Source: Nocardiopsis trehalosi NBRC 14201
GTDB taxonomy: Bacteria > Actinomycetota > Actinomycetes > Streptosporangiales > Streptosporangiaceae
Reading direction: 5' to 3'
Assembly: GCF_001552555.1 (NCBI RefSeq)
Contig: NZ_BCRK01000008.1
Span: forward strand, 1 to 64,000
Length of the DNA: 64,000 nt
The notes beneath the pieces are model-generated. The model ran no database searches. It was given only the letters and a program-made list of their open reading frames with translations, and was not told where the DNA came from. Both the position numbers and the translations under genes were made by a program. Positions 17,124-26,252 of this stretch are shown here, piece by piece. Positions within the stretch are counted from its first letter, which is position 1. Every line of letters starts with the position of its first letter.

Positions 17124-17136
17124 GTAAGAAACTTAC
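17124..17136. promoter_or_regulatory. Palindromic operator candidate upstream of sugar ABC operon
   Basis: GTAAGAAACTTAC is a perfect palindrome with a three-base centre, 38 bases upstream of the binding-protein start. Its position fits a repressor site for the sugar operon (LacI, ROK or GntR type). No regulator gene is adjacent, so control would come from elsewhere. Confidence 0.55.
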
Positions 17137-17244
17137 GCAAAAACCCGGTTGGTGTGAAGTAAACCGCAGCAACTCCCTCCCGACCTCGCGATTTCACCCG
17201 GTCTTCGCGCCCCACGGTCACGGTACCGAGACGCAGCGGAGCCG

Positions 17245-18501
17245 TCAGAAGGCGCACGGCATCGATTTGATTCCGTTCACGAAGTTGGAGACCAGGCGCT
17301 CGGGGCGGCCGGTGGAGCGGATGCCGGGGACCCGGCGGTGGAGTTCGCGGAGCATCACGGTGACCTCGCGCCGGGCCAGGTGGGCGCCGAGGCAGAAGTG
17401 CGGCCCGGGGCCGCCGAAGCCGACGTGCGGGTTGGGGTGGCGGGTGATGTCGAAGGTGTCGGGGTCGGTGAAGACCGCGGAGTCGCGGTTGGCGGAGGCG
17501 TAGTAGAGCACCACCTTGTCCCCCGCCCGGTAGCGGTGGCCGTTCATCTCGTGGTCGCGGGTGACGGTCCGGCGCATCCACACGACCGGTGACGCGTAGC
17601 GGATGACCTCCTCGACCGCCGGCGCGGCGTAGGCCTCGAAGTCGGACCACCACAGCTCCCGCTGCTCCGGGTGGAGGGTGAGCAGCTTGACGGCGTGGCT
17701 GATGGCGTTGCGCGTGGTCTCGTTGCCGGCCACCGCGAGCAGGATGAAGAACGACCCCAGCTCCTGGTCGGTCAGTGCCTCCCCGTCGATGTCGGCGGTG
17801 ACCAGGGCGGAGGTGAGGTCGCCGGTGGGTGCCGCGCGCCGCTCGGCGGCCAGTTCGGCGAGCAGCCCGGCGAGTTCGCCCCCTGCGGTGAGCAGCCGGG
17901 TGAGGGCGGTCTCGACGTCGGCGCCCAGGTAGTCGGGGTCGTTGCCGGCGAGCACGATGTTGGAGTTGTCGAACACCATGCGCCGGTGCTCCTCCGGGAT
18001 GCCCATCAGCTCGCAGATCACGGTGAGCGGCAGGCGCGCCGCCACCGCGGAGACGAAGTCGCACGGCCCCGTGCGCACCAGGTCGTCGACGATGTCCTCG
18101 GCGATGCGCTGGACGTCGTCCTGGAGCTTGGCGAGCATGCGCGGGGTGAACCCGCGCGAGACGATCCGGCGCATGCGCGCGTGGCGGGGGTCGTCCAGGT
18201 TGATCATCGACCCGAAGAACTCGTTGAACCCCTCGGGCAGGTCGGGGATGGAGATGGCGCTCGGCTGCGAGGCGAACACCTGGGGGGTGCGGCTCGCCTC
18301 GACCACGTCGGCGTGCCGCACCAGCGCGTAGTAGCCGGGGCCGGTGGGCACCGGCCCGAGGTCGGGCTCGGTGAAGAAGACGGGCGGGTGGCGGCGGAGC
18401 CGGGCGAACGCGGCGTGGCGCTCGCGCAGCGGCCGCGCCCAGAATTCCATGTCCGAGAGGTCGATGTCGGCGAGGTCGGCGATGGGTGTCGAGGCGGGCA
18501 T
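17245..18501 (-). CDS. Cytochrome P450
   Basis: The 418-residue protein is a class I bacterial P450. Diagnostic motifs are AGNETT in the I helix (about residue 243), EEVIRYASP (ExxR, about 285), and the heme-binding FGGPGPHFCLGAHLARRE with the cysteine ligand at about 365. Conserved features such as MINLDDPRHARMRRIVSRGF near residue 100 resemble the CYP124/125/142 group, which hydroxylates the ends of methyl-branched lipids or sterol side chains in mycobacteria. That substrate is inference. No ferredoxin or reductase is adjacent, so it must use shared redox partners. The ATG at 18501 follows GGAAGGGG. It lies downstream of an unknown gene and near methyl-branched lipid synthesis genes, which fits lipid oxidation. 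Confidence 0.92.
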   Translation of the reverse strand: MPASTPIADLADIDLSDMEFWARPLRERHAAFARLRRHPPVFFTEPDLGPVPTGPGYYALVRHADVVEASRTPQVFASQPSAISIPDLPEGFNEFFGSMINLDDPRHARMRRIVSRGFTPRMLAKLQDDVQRIAEDIVDDLVRTGPCDFVSAVAARLPLTVICELMGIPEEHRRMVFDNSNIVLAGNDPDYLGADVETALTRLLTAGGELAGLLAELAAERRAAPTGDLTSALVTADIDGEALTDQELGSFFILLAVAGNETTRNAISHAVKLLTLHPEQRELWWSDFEAYAAPAVEEVIRYASPVVWMRRTVTRDHEMNGHRYRAGDKVVLYYASANRDSAVFTDPDTFDITRHPNPHVGFGGPGPHFCLGAHLARREVTVMLRELHRRVPGIRSTGRPERLVSNFVNGIKSMPCAF

Positions 18502-18583
18502 GGCGGCGCCCCTTCCGTGGCGGTGTGCGCTACGCCACCCACTCTTTACATATGGAGTTTTCGTGTCAAGACGTGGTCCCCGC

Positions 18584-19042
18584 CTACTCCGCCAGGCCGG
18601 TGGCGATGCGCAGCGTCGAGATCAGCTCGGCCGGCTTGTAGACCGCCCGGCCCACCGCGGCGCAGAACGCCGCCAGCATGTGCGCGCGCACCATGGGGTC
18701 GCCGTTGGTGAACCGCTCGGCGACCTCCTCCTCGCCCACCGAGTGCGCCTCCCACGCCGTGACCACGGCGAACTCCAGCTCGGGCGGGAGCAGGTCGGCC
18801 ACCGCTGCGGCGACGGCCTCGCGGGAGTCGGCGGGCTTCCACACCACGCCGGTCTCCTGCACCCGGCGGGTGAGGAAGGACGCGAACACCTTCAGCTCGG
18901 AGGTGACGCCGTCGACCGCGGCGTCGTCGGCGGCGACGTCGGCCGCGGTGCGCTGCACCCCGTCGGCGTCGGAACGGACGTAGGCGTCGATGAGGCCGAT
19001 CGCGAGCCGCTTCACGCGGTCGGCACCGTGGGTGTCGGACAT
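18584..19042 (-). CDS. Conserved-looking protein of unknown function
   Basis: The 152-residue product is mostly helical and acidic, with no signal or membrane helix. Visible segments are KRLAIGLIDAYVRSDADG, an AVVTAWEAHSVGEEEVAERF helix and AFCAAVGRAVYKPAEL near the C-terminus. It has no motif I recognise. GGAGGC precedes the ATG. It is the gene after tmsB on the same strand, 175 bases downstream and separated by an inverted repeat, so it is probably a separate unit. In other actinobacteria a third gene (tmsC) of unknown function follows tmsAB; identity with that gene is not shown here. Confidence 0.72.
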   Translation of the reverse strand: MSDTHGADRVKRLAIGLIDAYVRSDADGVQRTAADVAADDAAVDGVTSELKVFASFLTRRVQETGVVWKPADSREAVAAAVADLLPPELEFAVVTAWEAHSVGEEEVAERFTNGDPMVRAHMLAAFCAAVGRAVYKPAELISTLRIATGLAE

Positions 19043-19137
19043 GCCTCCATCATGCCCGCGCGCGGGCGCGCCCGGTGCCGCGACACCGGGCCCGCCCGCG
19101 TTCCCGCCGTTCGGCCGGCCGGGGGCCGGACAAGGTC

Positions 19138-19211
19138 GTGTTTTTGTGGATCATTCCGGGCTCGCGACCACCAGAACGACGCTCGCTGATCCGGAAGCAT
19201 CCAAAAAACAC
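19138..19211. repeat. Imperfect inverted repeat downstream of tmsB
   Basis: GTGTTTTTGTGGATCATTCC(GG) at 19138-19159 is mirrored by CCGGAAGCATCCAAAAAACA(C) at 19191-19211, with three interior mismatches and a 31-base loop. The A/T content of the arms is far above that of the surrounding DNA. It begins seven bases beyond the tmsB stop. It may be a terminator for the tmsA-tmsB transcript or the remains of a short mobile element. Confidence 0.55.
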
Positions 19212-19217
19212 TCCCTA

Positions 19218-20477
19218 CTAGGAGAAGTCCGGCCGCAGCGGCATGTGCGCGTCGGTGCCGTCGAGCTTGACCCCGAGGATCTGGTGGAGCTGTACGACGT
19301 TGCGCTCGAACCCGAGCACGCACCCCGCCATGTAGAGCCGCCACACGCGGGCCGTGCCCTCGCCGACCTCCGCGACGGCCGCGTCCCAGTTGCGGTCGAG
19401 GTTGGCCGACCAGTGCCGCAGGGTCAGGGCGTAGTGCTCGCGCAGGTTCTCCTGGTGGCGGATCTCGAACCCGGCGTCGTTCATCCGGGTCTGGATCTCG
19501 CCCGGCCCCTCCAGCTCCCCGTCGGGGAACACGTACCGGTTGATCACGCCGCCCGGCACCATCCGCGGCAGGTCGTTGCGCGGCCGGGTGATGCAGTGGT
19601 TGAGCAGCCGGCCGCCCGGCTTGAGCTTGGCGTGCAGGCTCGTGAAGTAGGCGTGCAGGTTGCGCGCGCCGATGTGCTCGGTGAGCCCGATGGAGCTGAT
19701 CCGGTCGTAGTGGCCGTCGGGGACGTCGCGGTAGTCCATGTGCCGGACCTCGGCGAGGTCGGACAGCCCCTCCTGGGCGATGCGCTTGCTCGCCCACTCG
19801 GCCTGCTCCTTGGACAGGGTGACGCCGAGCGCCTTGACCCCGTACTCCTTGGCCGCGTGCCGGACCATGCCGCCCCACCCGCAGCCCACGTCGAGCAGGC
19901 GCATGCCCGGCTCCAGGCCGAGCTTCCGCGCGACCAGGTCGTACTTGGCGGCCTGGGCGTCCTCCAGCGAGGTCTCCGGCGTGGCGTACACCGCGCAGGT
20001 GTAGGTCATCGAAGGCCCCAGCACCAGCTCGTAGAACGCGTTGGAGACGTCGTAGTGGTGGTGGATGACCTCGGCGTCGCGGTCCTTGGAGTGCCGCGTA
20101 CCCCGGCCCAGCAGGGTGCCGCGCCGCATCTCCTGCGGCGGCGGGGGGACGCGGTTGACGAACTTCACCCACCCGATGCTGCGGGCGATGTCCAGCAGGT
20201 CGCCCGCCCCCAGGCGCGGCCCGTCGGCGAGGGCGACGTCGGACATCCGCTTCAGCGCGGTGTACATGTCGCCTTCGAGGTCGACGTGGCCCGAGACGTA
20301 GGCGCGGGTCAGGCCCAGCGCGCCGGGCGACTGGGCGAGGTAGTTGAGCGCCACGGGCGTCCGCACGACCAGCGTGGTGTCGCTGTCCGGATCGCCCGCG
20401 GTACTTCCGTCGTAGGCCCGGAAGCGAACCGGGGCGTCGGCGCCGACGACCCGTTCGAAGATCTCCGCAAGCCGCAT
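19218..20477 (-). CDS. tmsB: SAM-dependent acyl-chain methyltransferase, TmsB/BfaB type
   Basis: The 419-residue enzyme belongs to the cyclopropane-fatty-acid synthase/mycolic-acid methyltransferase family. The SAM site is LLDVGCGWGGM (about residue 190) with GVTLSKEQAEWA following, and SIGLTEHIGARNL supplies the acyl-pocket region. Paired with the adjacent FAD protein it fits TmsB/BfaB, which converts oleoyl phospholipid to 10-methylene-stearoyl. The N-terminal 130 residues (LAQSPGALGLTRAYVSGHVDLEGDMY) are the usual CFA-family lid. It follows tmsA by 51 bases, with AAGGGA before the ATG. Nocardiopsis membranes typically contain 10-methylstearate (tuberculostearate), consistent with this call. 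Cyclopropane synthase is the alternative. Confidence 0.88.
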   Translation of the reverse strand: MRLAEIFERVVGADAPVRFRAYDGSTAGDPDSDTTLVVRTPVALNYLAQSPGALGLTRAYVSGHVDLEGDMYTALKRMSDVALADGPRLGAGDLLDIARSIGWVKFVNRVPPPPQEMRRGTLLGRGTRHSKDRDAEVIHHHYDVSNAFYELVLGPSMTYTCAVYATPETSLEDAQAAKYDLVARKLGLEPGMRLLDVGCGWGGMVRHAAKEYGVKALGVTLSKEQAEWASKRIAQEGLSDLAEVRHMDYRDVPDGHYDRISSIGLTEHIGARNLHAYFTSLHAKLKPGGRLLNHCITRPRNDLPRMVPGGVINRYVFPDGELEGPGEIQTRMNDAGFEIRHQENLREHYALTLRHWSANLDRNWDAAVAEVGEGTARVWRLYMAGCVLGFERNVVQLHQILGVKLDGTDAHMPLRPDFS

Positions 20478-20528
20478 GATCGTTCCCTTCTCACCGCACG
20501 CCGCCCGTCCCCCCGACGGGCCGGCGTG

Positions 20529-21944
20529 TCATCTGTTTCCAACGCACTTGGCGTAGAGGTCGAGGAGCCGCCCGTCCGGGTCGTAGGCGTCCTTGAGGCG
20601 CCGGTAGTCCTCGCCGTTGTAGAGCCCCCAGAACTCGTCCTCGGAGTAGAAGGCATCGGAGTACAGCGACTTGTGCCCGCCCAGCCGGGAGACCTCCTCC
20701 TCCACGAGCCGGTTGTGGTGGGCGCGGCGCTGCCCCGGGCGCATGGGGACCAGGCCCCAGAACCCGAAGTTGACGTAGAGCCGGTCCTGCTCCAGCGGGT
20801 ACAGCGGCCACACGTGGCCCTCGGTCCCGGCGGCCGGCTTCTCGCGGAGGCGCAGCGGGCACATCCAGACCGGGCTCATGCCGATCTCCGCGTGGAAGAA
20901 CTCCAGGAACTCCGCGCCGCGCTCGACGCCGACCTCGATGTCCTGGATGAGCGGCTCCTGCTGCGGCCGGCCCCGGTAGTGGGCGAGCAGCCGGCTGAAG
21001 TCGGTGCGCCGGTCCAGGGCGACCAGCCGGCGGTAGACGTCGGAGCGCTTGAGCGACCGGGGCCAGAGGCGGCGCACCGCCGGGTGCTGCACGCCGAACG
21101 CGCGCGAGCACCAGAACCAGTCGGTGTCCCACCGCCACAGGTAATCCTCGACGGTGAGGTAGTCGCCGGGGCCGGTGCCCGCGTAGCGCGGGATCGACCG
21201 GTAGTAGATGTCGTTCCCGGCGTAGTCGCTGGTCCAGGGCGCGGAGTCGGTGAACGCGGCCAGGGTCAGGTACAGCTCGTCGGGGCCGAACGCGACACCG
21301 TCGACGAAGTCCACGGCCTCGCCCCCGTGCTCGCCGGCCGCGCAGATGCGGGAGAACGCGTCCATGGCCTCGTCGGCCGAGCCGAACCGCAGGTGGCGCA
21401 GGTGCACGTAGGGCTTGACCGGTTCCAGGTCGATGCGCAGCCGCAGGCTGTAGCCGAGGGTCCCGTAGGAGTTGGGGAAGCCGTGGAAGAGGTCCCGGTA
21501 CTCGTTGTCGCGGCGGGCCACGACGGTCTCGCCGCCTCCGGTGAGGATCTCCATCTCCTGGACCGACTCGTGCGGCAGCCCGTTGCGGAAGGACGACGAC
21601 TCGATGCCCAGCCCGGTGACCGCGCCGCCCAGGGTGATCGTGCGCAGCTGCGGGACCACCAGCGGCATCAGGCCGTGCGGCAGGGTGGCGGCGACGAGGT
21701 CCTCGTAGGTGGTCATGCCGCCGACCTCGGCGACGCGCTCGACCGGGTCTACCGACAGGACCGAGGAGAACGCCGACACGTCCAGCCGGGGCGCCGCGGA
21801 CGCGTCGCGGAACCGGAAGAGGTTGGAGGTGGGCTTGGCCAGCCGGACCGGGGCGTCCGGCGGCAGGGCGGCGTAGTCGCGCCGCACCCGCTGGACGGCC
21901 TCGACGTGCTCGGCGAAGTCTCGCTGCGAAGGACCCACGCTCAT
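20529..21944 (-). CDS. tmsA: FAD-binding oxidoreductase, TmsA/BfaA type (10-methylene reductase)
   Basis: The 471-residue protein has an FAD-binding type 4 (PCMH-like) domain in its first half: FRFRDASAAPRLDVSAF, VAEVGGMTTYEDLVAATLP and TLGGAVTGLGIESSSFRNGL (about 30-130). The second half has YSEDEFWGLYNGEDYRRLKD and DPDGRLLDLYAKC. The same architecture occurs in BfaA/TmsA, which reduces the 10-methylene group formed by TmsB to a methyl branch with NADPH. It is first in the two-gene operon, divergent from a racemase-like gene. I used the ATG at 21944 because GGGGAG lies just upstream; the frame is open further but without a better start. Confidence 0.9.
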   Translation of the reverse strand: MSVGPSQRDFAEHVEAVQRVRRDYAALPPDAPVRLAKPTSNLFRFRDASAAPRLDVSAFSSVLSVDPVERVAEVGGMTTYEDLVAATLPHGLMPLVVPQLRTITLGGAVTGLGIESSSFRNGLPHESVQEMEILTGGGETVVARRDNEYRDLFHGFPNSYGTLGYSLRLRIDLEPVKPYVHLRHLRFGSADEAMDAFSRICAAGEHGGEAVDFVDGVAFGPDELYLTLAAFTDSAPWTSDYAGNDIYYRSIPRYAGTGPGDYLTVEDYLWRWDTDWFWCSRAFGVQHPAVRRLWPRSLKRSDVYRRLVALDRRTDFSRLLAHYRGRPQQEPLIQDIEVGVERGAEFLEFFHAEIGMSPVWMCPLRLREKPAAGTEGHVWPLYPLEQDRLYVNFGFWGLVPMRPGQRRAHHNRLVEEEVSRLGGHKSLYSDAFYSEDEFWGLYNGEDYRRLKDAYDPDGRLLDLYAKCVGNR

Positions 21945-22192
21945 CCGCTTCTCCCCACCACGGCGCCGCTGCGCCTCCGTCGTCCTGGGCCGGGACCGCC
22001 GCGCGGCACGGCCGTCGGACAGCCTATGCCTACTTGCGGGTAATACCCCCCGGCACCTCCGTGTTCGGCATGTCACTGTTTCGGTCCGGACGGGGGACGC
22101 GCTTTCGGCCACCGCCCGTCGCCCTATTCTGGTCCTCCGCGGCCCGGACATCCATGCCATTTCACGTCGGCGCGCGCATAGGATCGTCTGAC

Positions 22193-22948
22193 GTGCGCAT
22201 CGCCCTCGTCGATTCCGGGATCGGCATGCTGTCGACCGCCGCCGCCCTCCGCGCGGCGCGCCCCGACGCCGACCTCCTGCTCTCCATGGACCCCGACCAC
22301 ATGCCGTGGGGGCCCCGCTCCCCCGAAGACATCATCGGCCGGGTGCTGGCCGGCGCCCGCGCCGCCCTGCCGTGGGGCCCCGACGCCGTGGTGGTGCCGT
22401 GCAACACCGCCTCCGTGCACGGCCTGGACGCCCTGCGCGCGGAGTTCGAGCCCGGTGTTCCGGTCATCGGCACCGTTCCGCCGATCAAGCCCGCTGCGGC
22501 GGGCGGCGGCCCCATCGCCGTGTGGTCGACCGTGGCCACCACCCGCAGCCGCTACCAGCGCGACCTGATCGACCGCTTCGCCGGGGACGCCGCGGTGGCG
22601 CCGGTCCCCTGCCCGGGGCTCGCGGAGGCGGTGGAGTCGGCCGACCCGGGCGCGGTGGCCGCGGCCGTGGCCGACGCGGCCGGGCGGACCCCGGCCGACG
22701 TCGCCGCGATCGTCCTGGGCTGCACCCACTACGACCTGGTGGGCACCGAGATCGCGGCGGCGCTGGGGAACCGGCCGACGCTGTTCACCGCCGCCCCGGC
22801 CGTGGCCGCGCAGACCCTGCGCCGCCTCGGCGCGGCGGCCGTGCCGGAGCGCCCGCGCACCGGCACGGTGGCGGTCCTGGCCAGTGGTCGGCCCGCCGCC
22901 CTGCCCGGCGCGGCCCTGGCCTATCCGGCGGGCGCCGCGCTGCGCTGA
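22193..22948 (+). CDS. Asp/Glu racemase family protein, glutamate racemase-like
   Basis: The 251-residue product has both catalytic cysteines of the MurI fold: VVPCNTAS with Cys70 and VLGCTHY with Cys177, plus the N-terminal DSGIGML that matches the (F)DSGxGG loop in part. It could interconvert L- and D-glutamate for peptidoglycan. It is somewhat shorter than typical MurI and the first motif has IGM rather than VGG, so it may be a second, divergent racemase rather than the essential one. The GTG at 22193 follows AGGA at a suitable distance; an in-frame ATG at 22154 would add 13 residues. It is divergent from tmsA and converges with the next gene. Confidence 0.78.
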   Translation: MRIALVDSGIGMLSTAAALRAARPDADLLLSMDPDHMPWGPRSPEDIIGRVLAGARAALPWGPDAVVVPCNTASVHGLDALRAEFEPGVPVIGTVPPIKPAAAGGGPIAVWSTVATTRSRYQRDLIDRFAGDAAVAPVPCPGLAEAVESADPGAVAAAVADAAGRTPADVAAIVLGCTHYDLVGTEIAAALGNRPTLFTAAPAVAAQTLRRLGAAAVPERPRTGTVAVLASGRPAALPGAALAYPAGAALR

Positions 22949-22976
22949 CCGGCCGCGTCCGCGCCGCCCGGCGGGG

Positions 22977-24434
22977 TCAGGCCGGGGCGCGCGCGGCCAC
23001 GGCCGCGTCGGTGAGCGTGCGCACCAGGGTGCGCACGCCCGCGGTGTCGTTGTCGTGCAGCAGGGTCTCCAGCAGGGCCAGCGCCGCCTTCTGGTCGCCG
23101 GGGGCGCGGCGGACGTGCCGCCACTGCTGTTCGGCCGCGGAGTCGGTGAGCATCAGGGTGCGGCCGACCTGGCCCAGCGCGTTGAGCAGCGCGGAGTCGT
23201 CGGGGCGGTGCGGCAGCGCGTCCACGACGAGGTCGGCCTGCCGCTCGGGGTCGACCCGTTCCGGGGGCTCGGCGCGGAGCAGGTCCAGCAGCCGGTCCGG
23301 CGGCGCGGGGGGTTCGACCAGCGGCACCCGGCGGGCCGAGGCGCGGGCCTCGGCGAGGTCGGCGGCGGCCTCGTCGGCGCGGCGCACCCGGCCGAGCGCG
23401 CGCCCGGCCCGCAGCAGCGCGGCGTCGGCCACCCACCGGGCGCCGCGCGCCGCCGCCAGCCGGGCCCCGGCCAGCGACAGCTCCAGGCAGGTGCGGTGCG
23501 CCCCCACGCGCTCGCTGTAGCGCGACCAGGTGGTGAGCGCGACCCCCAGACGCCAGTCGTTGGCCAGGGCGCCCTGCGCGGCGAGGTGTTCGGCGGCGTC
23601 GGCCCACGCCACCCGGAGCGCGGGGTGGGCGTCGGGTTCGCGGACGTCGGGCAGCGCGCCGGCGGCCTCGGCGACCGGGCGGCCGCCGGTGCGCGCCATC
23701 CAGGCGAGCAGCCGGGCGCGCTCGACGCGCGCCCGGCGCCGCACGGCCGCGCGCACGGCGCCGCCGGGCCACGCGGAGGGCGGCGCGGCCTCGACCCGCT
23801 CCACCACCGACAGGGCCTCGGCGTGCCGGTCCTGGTGGCGCAGCGCGCGGACGTAGCCGAACGCGTACTCCAGGGGGACGGTGCCGCCCGCCGCGCGGGA
23901 CTCGGCGGCGCGGCGGTCGAGTTCGGCGACCGCCTCGTCGGGACGGTCGTCGTCGACGAGGGTGTCGGCGTGGGCGAGCGCCAGGTTCAGGTGGGCGGGG
24001 TGGTCGGCGCGCACGTGCGCGCGGGCCTCGGTCAGCAGCGCCGCACGGTCGACGGCGTGCCCGGGCCCGTCGATGGCCGCGTAGCAGGCCAGGACGGCCT
24101 CGGCGGCGCAGAACCCCGGCGGGCACGCGGGTGCCGCGCCGCCGCCCGGGTGGGCCGCGCGCAGCAGCGCCAGCGCGTCCGGCAGCGCGGCCGTGCCCTC
24201 GGCACGGTCGCCCACCCGGGCCGCCACCGGCCAGTGCTCGGCGAACACCGGCAGCCAGGCCGGGGCGTCGTCCGCGCGCGCGGCTCGGCGCAGCGCGGGC
24301 AGGGCGGCGGCGAGGCGGGCGACGTCGCCGTCGACCGCGAGGACGGGCAGGCGGGCCACGAGATCGGCGAGTTCGGGGTCGCCGGCGTCCCGGATCGCCC
24401 GGGCCGTCCCGGCCAGCCACGTCCACACGGTCAT
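22977..24434 (-). CDS. Helical-repeat (TPR-like) protein of unknown function
   Basis: The 485-residue protein is almost entirely alpha-helical, rich in Ala, Arg and Leu, and shows recurring helix pairs spaced like tetratricopeptide repeats (for example ALAHADTLVDDDRPDEAVAEL and AFGYVRALRHQDRHAEALSVV). It lacks membrane helices and enzyme motifs. It probably acts as a scaffold or peptide/protein-binding protein. Ala/Arg-rich composition makes repeat counting by eye unreliable. I chose the ATG at 24434 because GGGAGCGCCG precedes it; one lies four codons earlier. It starts divergently from the small gene at 24588. No function is assigned. Confidence 0.72.
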   Translation of the reverse strand: MTVWTWLAGTARAIRDAGDPELADLVARLPVLAVDGDVARLAAALPALRRAARADDAPAWLPVFAEHWPVAARVGDRAEGTAALPDALALLRAAHPGGGAAPACPPGFCAAEAVLACYAAIDGPGHAVDRAALLTEARAHVRADHPAHLNLALAHADTLVDDDRPDEAVAELDRRAAESRAAGGTVPLEYAFGYVRALRHQDRHAEALSVVERVEAAPPSAWPGGAVRAAVRRRARVERARLLAWMARTGGRPVAEAAGALPDVREPDAHPALRVAWADAAEHLAAQGALANDWRLGVALTTWSRYSERVGAHRTCLELSLAGARLAAARGARWVADAALLRAGRALGRVRRADEAAADLAEARASARRVPLVEPPAPPDRLLDLLRAEPPERVDPERQADLVVDALPHRPDDSALLNALGQVGRTLMLTDSAAEQQWRHVRRAPGDQKAALALLETLLHDNDTAGVRTLVRTLTDAAVAARAPA

Positions 24435-24587
24435 CGGCGCTCCCATCGTCAGCCGCGCACCGAACGTAGCAGCGCGGTCACCCGCCTGTACCGGAAACGG
24501 GGAAGTCCGCCGTCGTACCGGGCCGCTAGACTCGCAGTCGACGCGCGGGCGACGGCATGGCGCGAGGGTGACGGGAGCACGGCAGAC

Positions 24588-24935
24588 ATGGGTTGGCGAG
24601 ACCGGTTCGGTTTGCGCAAGGCCAGACGGACGGGGCGGGCCCGCTTCGACCGCGCCGCCGAGGACTCCGACCTCACCGCGCTGCGCGACTTCGCCCGCAG
24701 CCGCACCGGCGTCGAGTTCTTCGTGGAGCCCGAGACCTTCGCCACCGCCACCACGGCCGTCGCGGTGGCCGCCAACGGCGAGTGGATCCGCCGCCGGGTG
24801 GGCTCGCCCGACGTCATCCGCAAGGTCGCCCGGAGCCTGCGCGCCCCCGTCTACGACGTGCTGGTCGTCGGCTACCCGCAGCGCATGCGCGACTGGACCG
24901 CCCGCAACAAGCGCGGCCTGTCCCTCGGCGACTGA
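24588..24935 (+). CDS. Small conserved-looking cytoplasmic protein, unknown function
   Basis: The 115-residue product begins MGWRDRFGLRKARRTGRAR and contains ALRDFARSRTGVEFFVEPET, TAVAVAANGEWIRRRVG and YDVLVVGYPQRMRDWTARN. Such short actinobacterial proteins are often labelled oxidoreductase in databases without evidence; I see no nucleotide-binding or catalytic motif. The RRRVGSP and VGYPQRMR segments look like conserved functional loops. The ATG at 24588 is preceded by ACGGGAGCACGG. It lies between two larger genes and is probably monocistronic. Confidence 0.75.
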   Translation: MGWRDRFGLRKARRTGRARFDRAAEDSDLTALRDFARSRTGVEFFVEPETFATATTAVAVAANGEWIRRRVGSPDVIRKVARSLRAPVYDVLVVGYPQRMRDWTARNKRGLSLGD

Positions 24936-25055
24936 CCCCGCGGCGCGGCCCGCCGGGCCGGCTCCGCATCGGCGGGCGGCCGCGGCGATACTGTCGGGGA
25001 GGACCGGTCCGCATCCGCCGCGCGGGCCGCGGCCGGAAGGAAGTCGCGACCTCGC

Positions 25056-26252
25056 ATGAGTGCCCAGGACAAGAGCGGCATGCCCCCGTGGCTGCCGCGG
25101 GCCATGTTCCTCGCCGTGTGGACGGTGATCGCCTTCGGCGTCGCCGCGTGGCTGTTCCTCCAGTTGCGGGGCCTGCTCGTCCTGCTGCTCATCTCGCTGT
25201 TCCTGGCCCTGGCGCTGGAGCCCGCGGTCAACTTCCTGCACCGGCACCGGTGGTCGCGCGGCGCCGCCACCGGCGCGGTGATGCTGAGCGGGCTGGTCAT
25301 CGTCGTGCTGTTCTTCTCGGTCCTGGGCTCGATGCTCGTGGGCCAGGTCCTGGAGTTCGTCAACCAGGTGCCCGCCATGAGCCGGGGGCTGCTGAGCTGG
25401 GTGAACGCCACGTTCAACACCAGGTTCTCGCCCAACAACCTGCTCAGTGAGATCACCGACGCCACCGGGCTCATCGACCAGTACGCCACCAGCGTGGCCG
25501 AGAACGCCTGGGGCGCGGGCACCACCCTGCTCGTGCTGCTGTTCAACGGGCTGACGGTGGCCCTGTTCACCTACTACCTGACCGCCGACGGCCCCCGCTT
25601 CCGGCGCACCATCTGCTCGGTGCTGCCGCCCCGCACCCAGCGCGAGGTGCTGCGGGCGTGGGAGATCGCCATCGACAAGACCGGCGGCTACATCTACTCG
25701 CGGGCACTGATGGCGCTGGTCGCCACGGTCGCGCACTACCTGGCCCTGGTGGTCCTGGACATCCACTACGCGTTCGCGCTGGCCCTGTGGGTGGGCGTGC
25801 TCTCGCAGTTCATCCCGACCGTGGGCACCTACATCGGGGGCGCGCTGCCGGTGCTGGTGGCGCTCATGCAGGGGCCCTGGCCGGCCCTGTGGATGCTCGT
25901 GTTCATCACCCTGTACCAGCAGTTCGAGAACTACCTGCTCCAGCCCCGGATCACCGCCCGCACCCTCGACATGCACCCCGCCGTGGCGTTCGGGTCGGTC
26001 ATCGCGGGGGCCGCGATCCTCGGCGCCCCCGGCGCCCTGCTGGCGCTCCCGGCGGGCGCCAGCCTCCAGGCGTTCCTCGGGGTCTACATCCGCCGCTACA
26101 CGGTCGCCGAGCACCCGCTGCTGGACGACGTCCCGGACGACGACGAGGAGCACGGCGCCGAGGGCCCCGGGGAGCCCGCGGCGCCGGCCGTGCCGGGCGG
26201 GGCGACCGCCGCCCCGCGCGGGGACGCCGCCCGCCGCGGCCCCGGGGCGTGA
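25056..26252 (+). CDS. AI-2E family transporter (PerM/TqsA type permease)
   Basis: The 398-residue membrane protein has about eight predicted helices: two near the N-terminus (residues 14-50), one at 70-92, then a soluble middle region and five C-terminal helices containing GVLSQFIPTVGTYIGGALPV and the conserved FENYLLQPRI. This pattern defines the AI-2E/UPF0118 family. Members export signals or ions (TqsA, sodium/proton antiport in others), so the cargo is not known. A 60-residue acidic and Ala/Gly/Pro-rich tail follows the last helix. The start ATG has GGAAGGAAG upstream but at a rather long distance. It stands alone. Confidence 0.9.
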   Translation: MSAQDKSGMPPWLPRAMFLAVWTVIAFGVAAWLFLQLRGLLVLLLISLFLALALEPAVNFLHRHRWSRGAATGAVMLSGLVIVVLFFSVLGSMLVGQVLEFVNQVPAMSRGLLSWVNATFNTRFSPNNLLSEITDATGLIDQYATSVAENAWGAGTTLLVLLFNGLTVALFTYYLTADGPRFRRTICSVLPPRTQREVLRAWEIAIDKTGGYIYSRALMALVATVAHYLALVVLDIHYAFALALWVGVLSQFIPTVGTYIGGALPVLVALMQGPWPALWMLVFITLYQQFENYLLQPRITARTLDMHPAVAFGSVIAGAAILGAPGALLALPAGASLQAFLGVYIRRYTVAEHPLLDDVPDDDEEHGAEGPGEPAAPAVPGGATAAPRGDAARRGPGA

